Positions 1-9,066 of a DNA stretch of 64,000 bases are shown piece after piece. Location: NCBI GenBank assembly GCA_049322695.1, contig JBMORW010000032.1:1-64000 (forward strand). Direction: 5' to 3'. Under the pieces are notes generated by a model. That model did not search any database and had not been told where the DNA came from. It was given only the letters and a program-made list of their open reading frames with translations. The translations under genes were made by a program, and so were the position numbers. The DNA comes from CALGKJ01 sp049322695 (GTDB lineage Bacteria > Bacillota > Clostridia > Lutisporales > Lutisporaceae). How positions within the stretch are numbered: position 1 is the first letter of the stretch; the number at the start of each line of letters is the position of its first letter.

Positions 1-1
1 C

Positions 2-691
2 AGCAAGCTGGCAGTAGATAATGTGAACATTACAGTTGAACGGGGTGAGGTTTTTGGGCTGCTGGGTGCAAACGGTGCAGGAAAGAGTACAACCATCGAA
101 TGCATTCTGGGAACAAAGAATTTTGACAGCGGGTATGTCAGAGTACTGGGAATCAACCCTATGGAAAAGCGCAAGGAATTATATGAAAAGGTGGGGGTGC
201 AATTTCAAGAATCAAATTATCAGGACAGAATAACTGTAAAGGAGCTTTGTGAGGTTACTCATTCACTTTACAGAAAACCTGCAGATTATATGGAGCTGCT
301 TTATCAGTTTGATCTTGGTGATAAGACCAGAAGTCCTGTTAATGAGCTCTCAGGAGGTCAAAAACAGAGACTGTTCATAGTACTGGCATTAATTCCAAAC
401 CCTGAGCTGGTTTTTCTGGATGAGCTTACCGCCGGCTTGGATGCAAGAGCCAGAAGAGATGTATGGAAGCATCTGACCAACTTGAAAGCAAAAGGCTTAT
501 CAATATTCTTAACCTCTCACTATATGGATGAAGTTGAAGCTCTATGCGATAAAATAAGTATAATGAAAAAAGGAAAAATCATTTTTGACGGAACTGTAAA
601 GGAAGCTATAAAAAGCAGCCCCTATGACAAACTGGAGGATGCTTATCTATGGTATACAGATGAGGAGGGGATGATAAATGAAAGCATTTAG
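2..691 (+). CDS. ABC transporter ATP-binding protein (5' end outside window)
   Basis: ATPase subunit of an ABC-2 type (drug or lipid exporter-like) transporter. The frame is open to the window edge and already reads SKLAVDNVNITVERGEV before the first GTG at 23, so the true start lies upstream and the first beta strands are missing. Walker A GANGAGKST, signature LSGGQKQR and Walker B LVFLDELTAGLD are present, with DEL in place of the usual DEP, followed by the switch His in LTSHYMDE. The gene overlaps the permease that follows by 14 nt, a sign of translational coupling. Family is certain; the substrate cannot be told. Confidence 0.93.
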   Translation, partial: SKLAVDNVNITVERGEVFGLLGANGAGKSTTIECILGTKNFDSGYVRVLGINPMEKRKELYEKVGVQFQESNYQDRITVKELCEVTHSLYRKPADYMELLYQFDLGDKTRSPVNELSGGQKQRLFIVLALIPNPELVFLDELTAGLDARARRDVWKHLTNLKAKGLSIFLTSHYMDEVEALCDKISIMKKGKIIFDGTVKEAIKSSPYDKLEDAYLWYTDEEGMINESI

Positions 692-1421
692 TACTATGGT
701 AAAAACCGAGCTGAAGCTGTCTTTAAGAGGCATGGATATGTTGATTTTTGCAGTTGCAATGCCCGTAATAGTTGTTATTATTTTGGGAATAATCTTCGGG
801 AGCAAGCCTGCATTTGAAGGGGCAGCTTATACCTTTCTTGAGCAATCCTTTGGTGCTGTTGCATCAATAGGCATATGTGCTGCGGGGGTTATGGGCTTGC
901 CCCTCGCAGTTGCTGACTACAGACATAAAAAAATACTTAAGCGCTATAAAGTTACACCCGTTAGTCCTTCTATGATACTGCTGGCACAGATAACTGTAAA
1001 TGCAATTCAATCTGCAGCATCACTTGTTCTTGTGTATTTTGCTTCGTCAATATTCTTTGGATACAGAATGAATGGGTCGCTGGCTGCTTTTTTAGGAGCA
1101 TATTTGCTTGTAATGCTGAGTATTTACAGTATAGGAATGATGGTTGCAGGAGTAGCACCAAATATCAAAGCGGCCAATATTTTATGCGTCATAATATATT
1201 TTCCCATGCTGATATTTTCCGGAGCAACCTTGCCTTACGAGGTTATGCCGCCTGTGCTGCAAAGAATTGCTGACGTAATGCCCCTTACGCAGGGAATAAA
1301 GCTGCTGAAAGGTACCTCACTGGGTCTGCCGGTTGGTGATATACTTATACCCATAGCTTTTATGTTGATTCTGGCAGCTTTCTGCATAGGGCTTTCCGTT
1401 AAATTTTTCCGATGGGAATAA
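678..1421 (+). CDS. ABC-2 type transporter permease
   Basis: Membrane subunit paired with the overlapping upstream ATPase. The 247 residues show about six hydrophobic segments: one near residues 20-42, a pair near 55-80, then segments near 105-125, 140-162, 170-190 and 222-243. The ABC-2 signature region near residues 176-200 (FPMLIFSGATLPYEVMP) is typical of exporter permeases. Start ATG 678 lies inside the ATPase end, with a GAGGGG ribosome site at 664-669. Substrate unknown; the two genes form a minimal exporter. Confidence 0.9.
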   Translation: MKAFSTMVKTELKLSLRGMDMLIFAVAMPVIVVIILGIIFGSKPAFEGAAYTFLEQSFGAVASIGICAAGVMGLPLAVADYRHKKILKRYKVTPVSPSMILLAQITVNAIQSAASLVLVYFASSIFFGYRMNGSLAAFLGAYLLVMLSIYSIGMMVAGVAPNIKAANILCVIIYFPMLIFSGATLPYEVMPPVLQRIADVMPLTQGIKLLKGTSLGLPVGDILIPIAFMLILAAFCIGLSVKFFRWE

Positions 1422-1490
1422 CCCATTAGAGGTCCTAGCCCCGGGTAAATGAAGACAAGGGCAAGTTAAAAGAGAAATCATGCTGCATAA

Positions 1491-1516
1491 GAGGAATGAA
1501 GCCTGCTTCATTCCTC
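1491..1516. terminator. Convergent-gene hairpin
   Basis: A 12-bp inverted repeat (GAGGAATGAAGC, CT, then its complement) lies between the permease and the convergent L,D-transpeptidase and covers the latter's stop codon. Neither side has a clear U-run, so it may act as a weak terminator or only as an mRNA 3' end stabiliser. Confidence 0.5.
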
Positions 1517-2449
1517 AAAACAAACAGACTTCTGTTCTATGCCCCATTCCTTAAGCTTGCCTTTATAGCCTATCCAAACTATAGTGTTCTTGGGAATCAG
1601 ATCAAATAACTCTTCAACATCTGAGTTTATCATGCGGATGCAGCCGTGGGAGGCATTTGTTCCTATGGAGTAGGGCTTGTTATTGCCATGGATTCCATAG
1701 CTTCCCCCGCCCTTTATTGAAAGTCCCATCCACCTGTATCCAAGAGGATTTTTGGGAGATCCGCCTTTTACCGGGGAGGCGTAGCCGCCTCCGCCCCAAG
1801 CAGGATTCTTTGCCTTTATGACTATTGTAAACTTTCCGGTAGGTGTTGTATCAGGGTTTTTACCTATGGCTACCGGGTATTTCTTAATGACCTTATTTCT
1901 CTTATATAAGGTTAATATACGAGAAGATTTGTTTATAACTATCCATAAATCATTTGTAGGTGGAGTTTCTACAATATCTTCAGCTTCATAGGCTTTTTTT
2001 ATTGCAGCAGCTTCCAGCACTCTCATATCAAGCTCTGTCAGCTTACCGCTTACTGCTTCATTAATGCTGCTTTGGAATCTTATGATGGCATTTCTTAGAT
2101 TAAGCTTTTTATCCTTACTTTCATTTTTCAAAAAGCCTAGCTTTTTAAGTATAACTGCATGATTCAAGTCATAGTATGTCATTTTGACCACTTTCATATT
2201 GTCAAGAATATCAGCAGGTATTTTCTTAGTGTTTCTGCTATATTTCTTCATCATTTTAATATAATCTTTTTCTGTGAACTCGGAAACATAGGATGAAATC
2301 TGCTCCGAGATACTTGGTAGAAAAGCTGCCGAAATCTCTTTGAGCGCTTCGGCTGCGTCAGGAGGGAGAGAATCATTACCTGTAATGACAGAACATAATG
2401 GAGTCAATAGGATAAAAAATGCAAGTACTATGAGCTTAAGGACTTTCAT
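1508..2449 (-). CDS. L,D-transpeptidase (YkuD domain), secreted
   Basis: Cell-wall enzyme that would form 3-3 peptidoglycan cross-links or attach proteins to meso-diaminopimelate outside the membrane. The C-terminal domain (about residues 165-300) carries the YkuD motif: a His in GIHGNN, then SHGCIRM with the catalytic Cys. Residues 1-25 form a signal peptide or anchor. An open frame continues upstream to 2617, but ATG 2449 has AGAGGA in front and begins the signal peptide, so it is the start used here (313 aa). The middle region, about residues 40-160, is unassigned and may be a peptidoglycan-binding module. Confidence 0.88.
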   Translation of the reverse strand: MKVLKLIVLAFFILLTPLCSVITGNDSLPPDAAEALKEISAAFLPSISEQISSYVSEFTEKDYIKMMKKYSRNTKKIPADILDNMKVVKMTYYDLNHAVILKKLGFLKNESKDKKLNLRNAIIRFQSSINEAVSGKLTELDMRVLEAAAIKKAYEAEDIVETPPTNDLWIVINKSSRILTLYKRNKVIKKYPVAIGKNPDTTPTGKFTIVIKAKNPAWGGGGYASPVKGGSPKNPLGYRWMGLSIKGGGSYGIHGNNKPYSIGTNASHGCIRMINSDVEELFDLIPKNTIVWIGYKGKLKEWGIEQKSVCFEE

Positions 2450-2511
2450 AAGAATATCCTCTCTTTTCTGTCTGATGAAGTGATGGCGGTTATGATAATT
2501 TTCAAGACATA

Positions 2512-2540
2512 ATATCATATGATTATTAGGAAATGTCCAA
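2512..2540 (-). promoter_or_regulatory. Candidate promoter of the L,D-transpeptidase
   Basis: On the minus strand TTGGAC, a 17-nt spacer and TGATAT lie about 60 nt upstream of the start. Match to sigma-A is moderate. Confidence 0.35.
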
Positions 2541-2885
2541 TGCACTTTTTGACTTTTAAAGCAGCTATGAATAGATGACGAGGAACGGCAAAATGAGTAT
2601 TGACCTGATACAGACACCAGAATACTTTTTTATATGGAAGCAGCTGTACTGATTGATTGGCTGTTCATCAAGTGATTGTCATGTCTGCATGGAGTTAGGG
2701 AGGAAATATGATGATTAAAAACGGTGCAAAATGCCTGTAACTGTGCACTTTATGTTAATAAATATTACGAGGGTGAATTTTTCACCTTCTTATTTTTATT
2801 CACCTTTAGGTTAATTGAGGTGGACTTGCAATACCCTTAAAATAAAAGTATGCCGGTAGGCTGCTTATGATACGGGGGTATGGTT
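2541..2885. other. Intergenic region between divergent genes
   Basis: About 340 bases without a convincing gene. It holds a ten-codon frame at 2708-2740 (plus) preceded by GGGAGG, and the conserved inverted-repeat element described separately at 2772-2819. No riboswitch fold was recognised; in particular the c-di-GMP aptamer signatures are absent. Confidence 0.6.
2772..2819 (+). promoter_or_regulatory. Conserved element copy 1 (inverted repeat plus half-site)
   Basis: GGTGAATTTTTCACC at 2772-2786 is a perfect inverted repeat. A second block, TTCACCTTTAGGTTAATTGA, begins exactly 27 nt after the repeat starts. The same two blocks with the same 27-nt offset recur at 5004-5051 before the next gene. 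The likely role is a shared operator or activator site for the two signalling genes. Confidence 0.55.
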
Positions 2886-5000
2886 GTGAATAACATTAAT
2901 CAAAAGATAATAAATTCTGCAATAAAAAAATGCTTCTTCGATGAGTATAAAAGTTATGGGTTTTTGTTCAGAAGCAGTATAGATGCAATATTTATCTTTA
3001 GTATGGATTATAACCATAAACCTATTAAACTGGTTGAGGTTAATGACTCAGCCTGCAGAACACTCGGATATGAAAAAAGCGAGCTTATAAATCTATCCAT
3101 TTCGGACATTGATGGAGGACCTGTTACAGGTCATACAGATACATACGAGTATTCATTTGAAAATCTGAATCATGTTATTTTTGACAGATATCTTAAATCA
3201 AAATGTGGAGTTAAGATTCCTTATGAAATAAGCATGCATTATTCAAGCTTCAACGGTAAATGGTACGGATTAGCTATAGGAAGAAATCTTACATCGCGTA
3301 TGTGCAATCTTTCGAAAAACTCCAAGGGTGAGGAAATATATAAGAATATTGTAGAATTGTCTCCTGATGCAATACTGATATATTGCGATGAAAAGATTGT
3401 ATATTCTAATGCTTCTGCTGTGAGGCTTTTGAATTTAGCAGAGACTGATGAAATAGTCGGAGAGTCATATCTGAAATTCATTGACGGCAGTATGCACGAG
3501 CCTATCAAAAGACAGCTGGAGCTGGTGATAAACCACAAAACAACCATAAGCACCCTGGAAAAGAGATTGAAGCTAAGCAGCGGAAATGAAGTGGATGTGA
3601 ATATTGCAGCTTCTTATATACAGTATGATGAAAACCCCGCAGTACAGATTGTTATTCGTGATATAACAGAGAGTAAATGGAACAGGCTCATGGTTGATTA
3701 TATGAAGTATTATGATACTTTGACGGGTTTAATTAACAGAACTCTGTTTATTGAAGAGATTGTTAAGAAAATCAGCATTAGTACCAGTAATGGCAGATTT
3801 GCAGTCATATATATTGATATTGATCAGTTCAAGCTTATAAACGATACTATAGGCCACAAGGCAGGGGATATGATACTGGTTGAGTTCTCCAAAAGGCTTT
3901 GTAAGGTAATAGAAAACAAAGGTGTTGCAGCCAGAACTGGCGGAGATGAGTTCGGATTAATCATCAACAGCTATAATGATAAAAAAGAAATAGAGAATCT
4001 TATACTTGCTTTGACAGAACAGATGAAACAGCCCTTCTTTACTGAAGAATATGAGTTGTACATCAATATCAGTATGGGAGTAAGCCTGTATCCTGAAAAC
4101 GGATGCAATGCCGATAAGATAATCAAGAACGCGGATATTGCAATGTACAGGGCAAAGGGCTTGGGTGGAAACACATATCAGTTTTATGTAAGCAGCATGA
4201 GTACAAAGACAGATAATTATGTCAAGCTTTCATCTAACCTGAAAAAATCAATAGAGAGAAATGAGCTTGTACTGCATTTTCAACCACAATACAATATTTC
4301 TACAGGCAGAATAGAGGGGGCGGAGGCACTTGTCAGATGGCAGCACCCCGTGTTGGGTCTTGTTCCTCCATCGGAGTTCATCAGTATCGCCGAGGATAGC
4401 GGCTTCATACATCATTTGGGGGAGTGGGTGATTCGCAATGCCTGTAAATACTCGAAACAATGGAATAAAGACGGGCTGCCAAGCTTCAGGGTGGCAGTGA
4501 ATATATCGACAAAGCAATTCCTAAAGAGCGACCTCTTTGAAGCTATTTGCAATATTTTAGATGAAACAGGTTTTAATCCGTCAAACTTAGAACTGGAAAT
4601 AACGGAAAGCTCTTTTATCAATAATGTGGAGCATGTCAATTCAACTCTGAACAAGCTGAGAAGCCTCGGCATCAAGATAGCCATGGATGACTTCGGTACG
4701 GGTTACTCATCTTTGAGCTGTCTGAAAAAAATCAACATTGACATACTGAAGGTAGATAAGTCCTTTATTAATGATATGACACAGGATAAGGGCAGTATGG
4801 CCATAGTGACGGCTATAGTCAATATGGCACATGCTTTGGGCCTCAAAGTTGTGGCAGAAGGTGTCGAGACTTTTGAACAATTATTGGCTTTAAAGAGCAT
4901 GGACTGTGATTTTGTTCAAGGATACTTGATGTGTAAGCCTTTAAACCCTATTGATTTTGAGAAGATGTTGTTTGAAAAGGGGTTTTTTATGGGGCTTTAA
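2886..5000 (+). CDS. PAS-PAS-GGDEF-EAL protein (cyclic-di-GMP turnover)
   Basis: Bifunctional or switchable c-di-GMP enzyme, apparently cytosolic as no membrane segment is seen. In order: a PAS-like region (about residues 20-140), a second PAS (about 145-270), GGDEF (about 275-445) with intact GGDEF in ARTGGDEFG, and EAL (about 455-700) with EALVRW, DDFGTGYSSL, KVDKSF and AEGVE. Both catalytic signatures look intact; the RxxD inhibitory site before GGDEF is absent (ENKG at that place). The frame opens at ATG 2880, but the GGGGG ribosome site at 2874-2878 is one base from it and seven from GTG 2886, so GTG is preferred (704 aa). It sits beside a chemoreceptor that shares its upstream element. 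Confidence 0.92.
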   Translation: MNNINQKIINSAIKKCFFDEYKSYGFLFRSSIDAIFIFSMDYNHKPIKLVEVNDSACRTLGYEKSELINLSISDIDGGPVTGHTDTYEYSFENLNHVIFDRYLKSKCGVKIPYEISMHYSSFNGKWYGLAIGRNLTSRMCNLSKNSKGEEIYKNIVELSPDAILIYCDEKIVYSNASAVRLLNLAETDEIVGESYLKFIDGSMHEPIKRQLELVINHKTTISTLEKRLKLSSGNEVDVNIAASYIQYDENPAVQIVIRDITESKWNRLMVDYMKYYDTLTGLINRTLFIEEIVKKISISTSNGRFAVIYIDIDQFKLINDTIGHKAGDMILVEFSKRLCKVIENKGVAARTGGDEFGLIINSYNDKKEIENLILALTEQMKQPFFTEEYELYINISMGVSLYPENGCNADKIIKNADIAMYRAKGLGGNTYQFYVSSMSTKTDNYVKLSSNLKKSIERNELVLHFQPQYNISTGRIEGAEALVRWQHPVLGLVPPSEFISIAEDSGFIHHLGEWVIRNACKYSKQWNKDGLPSFRVAVNISTKQFLKSDLFEAICNILDETGFNPSNLELEITESSFINNVEHVNSTLNKLRSLGIKIAMDDFGTGYSSLSCLKKINIDILKVDKSFINDMTQDKGSMAIVTAIVNMAHALGLKVVAEGVETFEQLLALKSMDCDFVQGYLMCKPLNPIDFEKMLFEKGFFMGL

Positions 5001-5003
5001 AAG

Positions 5004-5051
5004 GGTGAATTTTTCACCCTTTTGCTTTTTTTCACCCTTTGGATAATTGAG
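5004..5051 (+). promoter_or_regulatory. Conserved element copy 2 (inverted repeat plus half-site)
   Basis: GGGTGAATTTTTCACCC at 5003-5019 followed 27 nt after the inner repeat by TTCACCCTTTGGATAATTGA. It lies directly after the GGDEF-EAL stop, so the hairpin plus T-rich run could also terminate that gene. Copy 1 has no gene ending before it, which argues for a regulatory role. Confidence 0.55.
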
Positions 5052-5109
5052 TAGCGGTACAGATGACTCTAGAATTAAACTATAGCCTTAATACGGGAGG
5101 GGGAGAATA

Positions 5110-6693
5110 ATGAAAAAAACACCTGGGAAAAGATCCATTAGAAGCAAATTTTCCATACCTATAATACTGATGTCAGTTATGCTTCTTCTTGCTTACAGCG
5201 TATTTGACTATTTTCAAAACGCAAATGCTTCAAGGACAGAGCTGACCAGTAAGGCTGATATTATGGTTGAGCTGGGCGCTGTTGCCAGTATAAAGCCGCT
5301 ATGGGACCTGAATAAACAACAGTTGGAGGGCAATATTGAAGCTATGCTGAGAGATCCGGAGGTGGCACTGGTTGAGATATGTGAGGGGGAAGACAAAGTA
5401 ATGCTCAGCAGTTCCAAGGAAGGAGCACAGTATACCAAAGGAAACATGATTATCAAAGAAAAGGAACTCATATACGAAGACCAGAGCATTGGTTTTATCA
5501 GGATTGGAATAACTGATTATTTTAGAAAAAGAGATTTATATGAAAAGCTGATATTTGTAATAGTAAGAACATTAATAATCATTCTTGCCACATGGCTTAC
5601 GGTTCTTTTGGTTACAAGAAAAGTTATCAAGCCCATTATAGATTTATCCAAGGCTACAGACTCCATAGCCAATGGTGAACTCAACAATAAGATAGAAATA
5701 GGCACAACTGATGAGATAGGCGAGCTGGCACTTAAATTTGACAAAATGAGAGAAAATTTAAGAGAAACTGTAATAAAGAATATAGATACAGCACAAACGC
5801 TTGCGGCTTCATCACAAGAGTTAAGTGCATCAGTAGAATCGGTCAGAGTAATGACAGAGCAGCTGTGTTCAGCAAGCGGAAACATAGCAGAGAGCACAGA
5901 AGAGCAGGCAAACAACATAAACAGCTCAGTTCTGCTGTTAAGGGAAATGAATGCTTCACTGGAGCATATCTCAACCAGTATACAAAATGCCTCTTCATTA
6001 TCTGATAAATCAAAGCTTTTGGCTGAAGCCGGCAGTACCGCCGTAAGGGATGCAATCGAGAAGATGAGTGAAATAAATGAAAATGTACAGTATTCAGCAG
6101 GGATAATCAAAGGACTTTCACATAACACAGAGGATATAATATCGTTTTTGGATACTATCAAAACTATTACAAGCCAGCTTGACATGCTGTCACTGAATGC
6201 AGCAATAGAGGCGGCAAGGGCAGGAGAAAACGGAAAGGGCTTTGCAGTTGTTGCAGGTGAGGTAAAGAAGCTTGCAGAGCAGTCAAATGAGGCAGCACAG
6301 CAAATAACCGTTATAGTCAATAACATAAAGGAGTCGATGCAAAACTCAGTCTTGGCCATGGACAATGTAACAAACGTAGTAAAAGAGGATGCTGCCACAA
6401 TAAGCAATGCCGGAGACGTGCTAAGAGAAATGCAGGATTTTACTAAGCAAATATCCGCAATCATTAAGCAAATTGAGAATGATACAAACATTCAGGTTGA
6501 CGGAAACTCCAGCATTGTCAGAAATATTGAGAAAGTCTCTTTGCTTGCAGAACAGACTGCCTCGGGTGCTGAACAATCAACGGATGCTATAAAGTCACAG
6601 GAACAATCAATTATTGAGATTATGCATGCAGCGCAGGAGCTGTCTAAATCAGCAGAAAGCATGCTGCTGTCAATATCCGGTTTCAAGGTATAG
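5110..6693 (+). CDS. Methyl-accepting chemotaxis protein (transmembrane)
   Basis: Chemoreceptor of 527 aa. Membrane segment 1 spans about residues 17-33. An extracytoplasmic sensor of about 110 residues follows, then membrane segment 2 at about 145-167, a HAMP domain (about 168-220) and the signalling hairpin. The tip reads LDMLSLNAAIEAARAGENGK, the conserved CheA/CheW contact region. Start ATG 5110 has a GGGAGGGGGAG ribosome site. The sensor is small and was not assigned to a named ligand family. The next gene is an orphan solute-binding lipoprotein, a possible ligand-presenting partner. Confidence 0.94.
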   Translation: MKKTPGKRSIRSKFSIPIILMSVMLLLAYSVFDYFQNANASRTELTSKADIMVELGAVASIKPLWDLNKQQLEGNIEAMLRDPEVALVEICEGEDKVMLSSSKEGAQYTKGNMIIKEKELIYEDQSIGFIRIGITDYFRKRDLYEKLIFVIVRTLIIILATWLTVLLVTRKVIKPIIDLSKATDSIANGELNNKIEIGTTDEIGELALKFDKMRENLRETVIKNIDTAQTLAASSQELSASVESVRVMTEQLCSASGNIAESTEEQANNINSSVLLLREMNASLEHISTSIQNASSLSDKSKLLAEAGSTAVRDAIEKMSEINENVQYSAGIIKGLSHNTEDIISFLDTIKTITSQLDMLSLNAAIEAARAGENGKGFAVVAGEVKKLAEQSNEAAQQITVIVNNIKESMQNSVLAMDNVTNVVKEDAATISNAGDVLREMQDFTKQISAIIKQIENDTNIQVDGNSSIVRNIEKVSLLAEQTASGAEQSTDAIKSQEQSIIEIMHAAQELSKSAESMLLSISGFKV

Positions 6694-6744
6694 CATAACT
6701 GCAAGCATGTGCAGTTAATTTAATAATATAAGGGGGATATTCAA

Positions 6745-7581
6745 ATGAAAAAATTAATATTGGTGTTGATTTGCTTATCACTGATTTTTGCTTATACTGC
6801 ATGCGGCAGTGAAGAAGCAGCTGCTAAGGCAGATACAGGCAAGCCAGCTGAAGCAGCTGCTCCCACACCTGAAAAGACCGAGACAGCTGACGAAGTGATT
6901 ACGCTTGTGACTGGGGAATGGGCTCCCTTTACTTCTGAGAGTATGGAAGGAAAGGGATTCTTTACAGAGATAGTAACAGCGGTATTAGATGAAATGGGAG
7001 TTAAGTATGAGTATGTTTTTTATCCCTGGGAGCGCTGTGAAAAAGCAGTTGAAAGCGGAAGCGCCTGGGCAGCTTTTCCCTATAAATACACTACTGAAAG
7101 AGGACAGAAATACCTCTTTTCCAACAACCTTGCTTTTTCTTACAATAAGTTCTTTTACTTAAAGAGTAATCCAAAAAGCAGCAGCTTTAAATATAATACA
7201 TTGGAGGATCTTAAAGATTACAGGATAGGAGGAGTGAACGGCTTTTTCTATAAAGAAGCCTTTGAAGCTGCAAAGCTGAAGGTGGATTGGGTAAGCAGTG
7301 AAGAGGACGCTCTCAATATGCTTATCAAGGGAAGGATAGATATACTGCCTTTATCCGAGCTGGCAGGCTGGGAGCTTATTAAGAAGACCTACCCTGAAGA
7401 AATTGATAACATAGGAGTAATAGAAACTCCCCTGGATGCAGATAATGCAGACCTGAATCTGATAGTATCCAAAGCTTATCCGAACTCTCAGGAGCTTCTG
7501 GGTAGATTCAATAAAGCCTTTGAGGCTATAAAAGCAAATGGCAAATACGATGCAATAGTAGGAAAATATATTTTGAAATAA
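6745..7581 (+). CDS. Orphan extracellular solute-binding lipoprotein, family 3
   Basis: Polar-amino-acid-type binding protein (SBP_bac_3 fold) of 278 aa. Signal peptide with lipobox YTAC places the mature Cys at about residue 20. A low-complexity Ala/Glu/Thr linker follows and then the ligand-binding domain (about 50-275), with the usual opening ITLVTGEWAPFTSE. No permease or ATPase gene is near. It sits 51 nt after a chemoreceptor, so it may feed that receptor rather than a transporter; this is inference. Start ATG 6745 has AGGGGGAT upstream. Confidence 0.85.
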   Translation: MKKLILVLICLSLIFAYTACGSEEAAAKADTGKPAEAAAPTPEKTETADEVITLVTGEWAPFTSESMEGKGFFTEIVTAVLDEMGVKYEYVFYPWERCEKAVESGSAWAAFPYKYTTERGQKYLFSNNLAFSYNKFFYLKSNPKSSSFKYNTLEDLKDYRIGGVNGFFYKEAFEAAKLKVDWVSSEEDALNMLIKGRIDILPLSELAGWELIKKTYPEEIDNIGVIETPLDADNADLNLIVSKAYPNSQELLGRFNKAFEAIKANGKYDAIVGKYILK

Positions 7582-7597
7582 GATTTAATGCATAAAG

Positions 7598-7636
7598 AGG
7601 GAGTGCCTTATTATATATTTAATCAGGGCGCTCCCT
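7598..7636 (+). terminator. Probable terminator after the binding protein
   Basis: AGGGAGTGCC pairs with GGGCGCTCCCT across an 18-nt loop with one G-U pair. The following T-run is poor (GATTTATTA). Confidence 0.45.
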
Positions 7637-7760
7637 GATTTATTACTGGTGCCAGGATCCCCTCATTTCATCAGGGAAAGGCTATTGGGCTTTTAGGGTG
7701 GCATCAGCTGTCTTAACTCTTGTATAATATAATATATCAATATGAATATAGGTGAAGTAT

Positions 7761-8675
7761 ATGAAAGTTAAAAAACAAGTGCTGGGTTGGCTGGGAGTGA
7801 TTATTACTCTACTGCTTTCCGGCTTATGGTCGTATTGGGGAGCATATGAAAACTTCCATGAAGGCTGGTATTCTACGTCTGTATGGGAGAACATATTAAT
7901 GTTGATTTTTCAGTACATGCTGTTTCCAATAATTTTCACTTTGCTGGCAATGACAATAATGAAGTGGAAGATTCCGGGGATTATATTGCATGGTTCTATG
8001 GCTGTTTTCTGCTATTTCTTTTTTTCCGGAGCTTCATTTGATGTATTGGGGCTGTTGATTATAATACCCTTTATTATATTGGGACTGCTTTATTACTATG
8101 GAGAGCCTAACCCTAAGAAATGGGCTTACAGACTTATATTAATAGTACCTCTCGTAATTTTCCTGAGCATCTCTATTCCTCAGGGCATCAGAGTATCACA
8201 AAGGGTAAATGATGGGGATTTTGGCATGAGAGCTGTAGAGGGTAACGGTTTGACACTGGTTTGGGCACCGAGAGGGCCAGGCTGGCCGGATGAAGGAACT
8301 TCATGGGAGGAAGCGCAGTATATCTGCAAGCATCTTTCCGAAGACGGACTGACAGTGATGGATACCGAACAAAACATATGGCGCCTTCCAACCGTTGATG
8401 AGGCTGTCCGATCCATGTCGCTGCATGGGGAGAACTCAGGGGGTGTGTGGAGAGAAGCAGAAGAGAAAGCAGTGTATTCCAAAACTCCCGATAAAGAAAC
8501 TCCTTTATGGGATGTCCATTCCAAGATAATATATTACTGGACCTCTGATACGTCGAGAAGGGATGAGAAACAAGCCTATATAATTGTGTATCACGGCGGT
8601 GTGTACGACAGGAGAAAAACTGACCGCTACAGCTATTTAAGCTTTAGAGCCGTCAAGGACGCAGATAGTAATTAA
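7761..8675 (+). CDS. Membrane protein with DUF1566-like C-terminal domain
   Basis: Uncharacterised 304-aa protein. Four hydrophobic segments fill the first 150 residues or so. The C-terminal part (about 165-300) has the pattern of the DUF1566/Lcl domain: TSWEEAQYICKHL, WRLPTVDEA, YYWTSDTS and a closing FRAVKD, a lectin-like or sulfatase-modifying-factor-like fold of unknown role. A GTG at 7752 is in frame, but AGGTGA at 7750-7755 fits ATG 7761. It stands alone between two terminators. Domain assignment comes from motif spacing only. Confidence 0.6.
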   Translation: MKVKKQVLGWLGVIITLLLSGLWSYWGAYENFHEGWYSTSVWENILMLIFQYMLFPIIFTLLAMTIMKWKIPGIILHGSMAVFCYFFFSGASFDVLGLLIIIPFIILGLLYYYGEPNPKKWAYRLILIVPLVIFLSISIPQGIRVSQRVNDGDFGMRAVEGNGLTLVWAPRGPGWPDEGTSWEEAQYICKHLSEDGLTVMDTEQNIWRLPTVDEAVRSMSLHGENSGGVWREAEEKAVYSKTPDKETPLWDVHSKIIYYWTSDTSRRDEKQAYIIVYHGGVYDRRKTDRYSYLSFRAVKDADSN

Positions 8676-8717
8676 CAGAATAAGTTGTCTTACTTTACAA
8701 AATATTGCTATTAAATA

Positions 8718-8758
8718 AAAGAGCATTGTATTATTGAGGATGTAATACAATGCTCTTT
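8718..8758 (+). terminator. Rho-independent terminator
   Basis: A 16-bp perfect stem (AAAGAGCATTGTATTA and complement) with a 9-nt loop sits 43 nt after the membrane-protein stop. The T-rich tail is short (TTTCATTTA). Confidence 0.75.
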
Positions 8759-8940
8759 CATTTATGTGTCAACAATGGGGATTGTTGAGGGGTACTTATT
8801 GATTTTATTATACAGCCGGGCAGCTTTTATTCATATTATCCAAAAGGTGTATTTTTAGCTTATAAGACAATATTCACCCCCTCAGTCGTGTATAAATATG
8901 TCAAAAAAGAATAAAACATGCAGAAAAATCGCAAAAAATA

Positions 8941-8968
8941 TTTACATATCATGAAGCTGTATTATAAT
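8941..8968 (+). promoter_or_regulatory. Sigma-A promoter of the MalT-like regulator
   Basis: TTTACA, a 16-nt spacer and TATAAT, about 100 nt before the start codon, in an otherwise gene-free stretch from 8676 to 9066. The rest of that stretch shows only the terminator at 8718-8758. Confidence 0.6.
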
Positions 8969-9066
8969 TATATTATAACCAAATCGTTTTGGCATATCTC
9001 AAACGGCATGTTTATTATGAAACAGTATTTATGACTTCAAGCAAATTCTTATTTGGGGGATATTGT

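Noticed and set aside
2450..2617. N-terminal extension of the L,D-transpeptidase
   Set aside because: It would put 56 polar residues before a clear signal peptide; the AGAGGA site fits ATG 2449.
2541..2885. Cyclic-di-GMP riboswitch before the GGDEF-EAL gene
   Set aside because: Looked for the GEMM-type conserved core and stems; neither is present.
5517..6491. Long open frame (324 codons) antisense to the membrane chemoreceptor
   Set aside because: It is Ser/Ile-rich, has no ribosome site and mirrors the repetitive heptads of the receptor; the sense frame is unmistakable.
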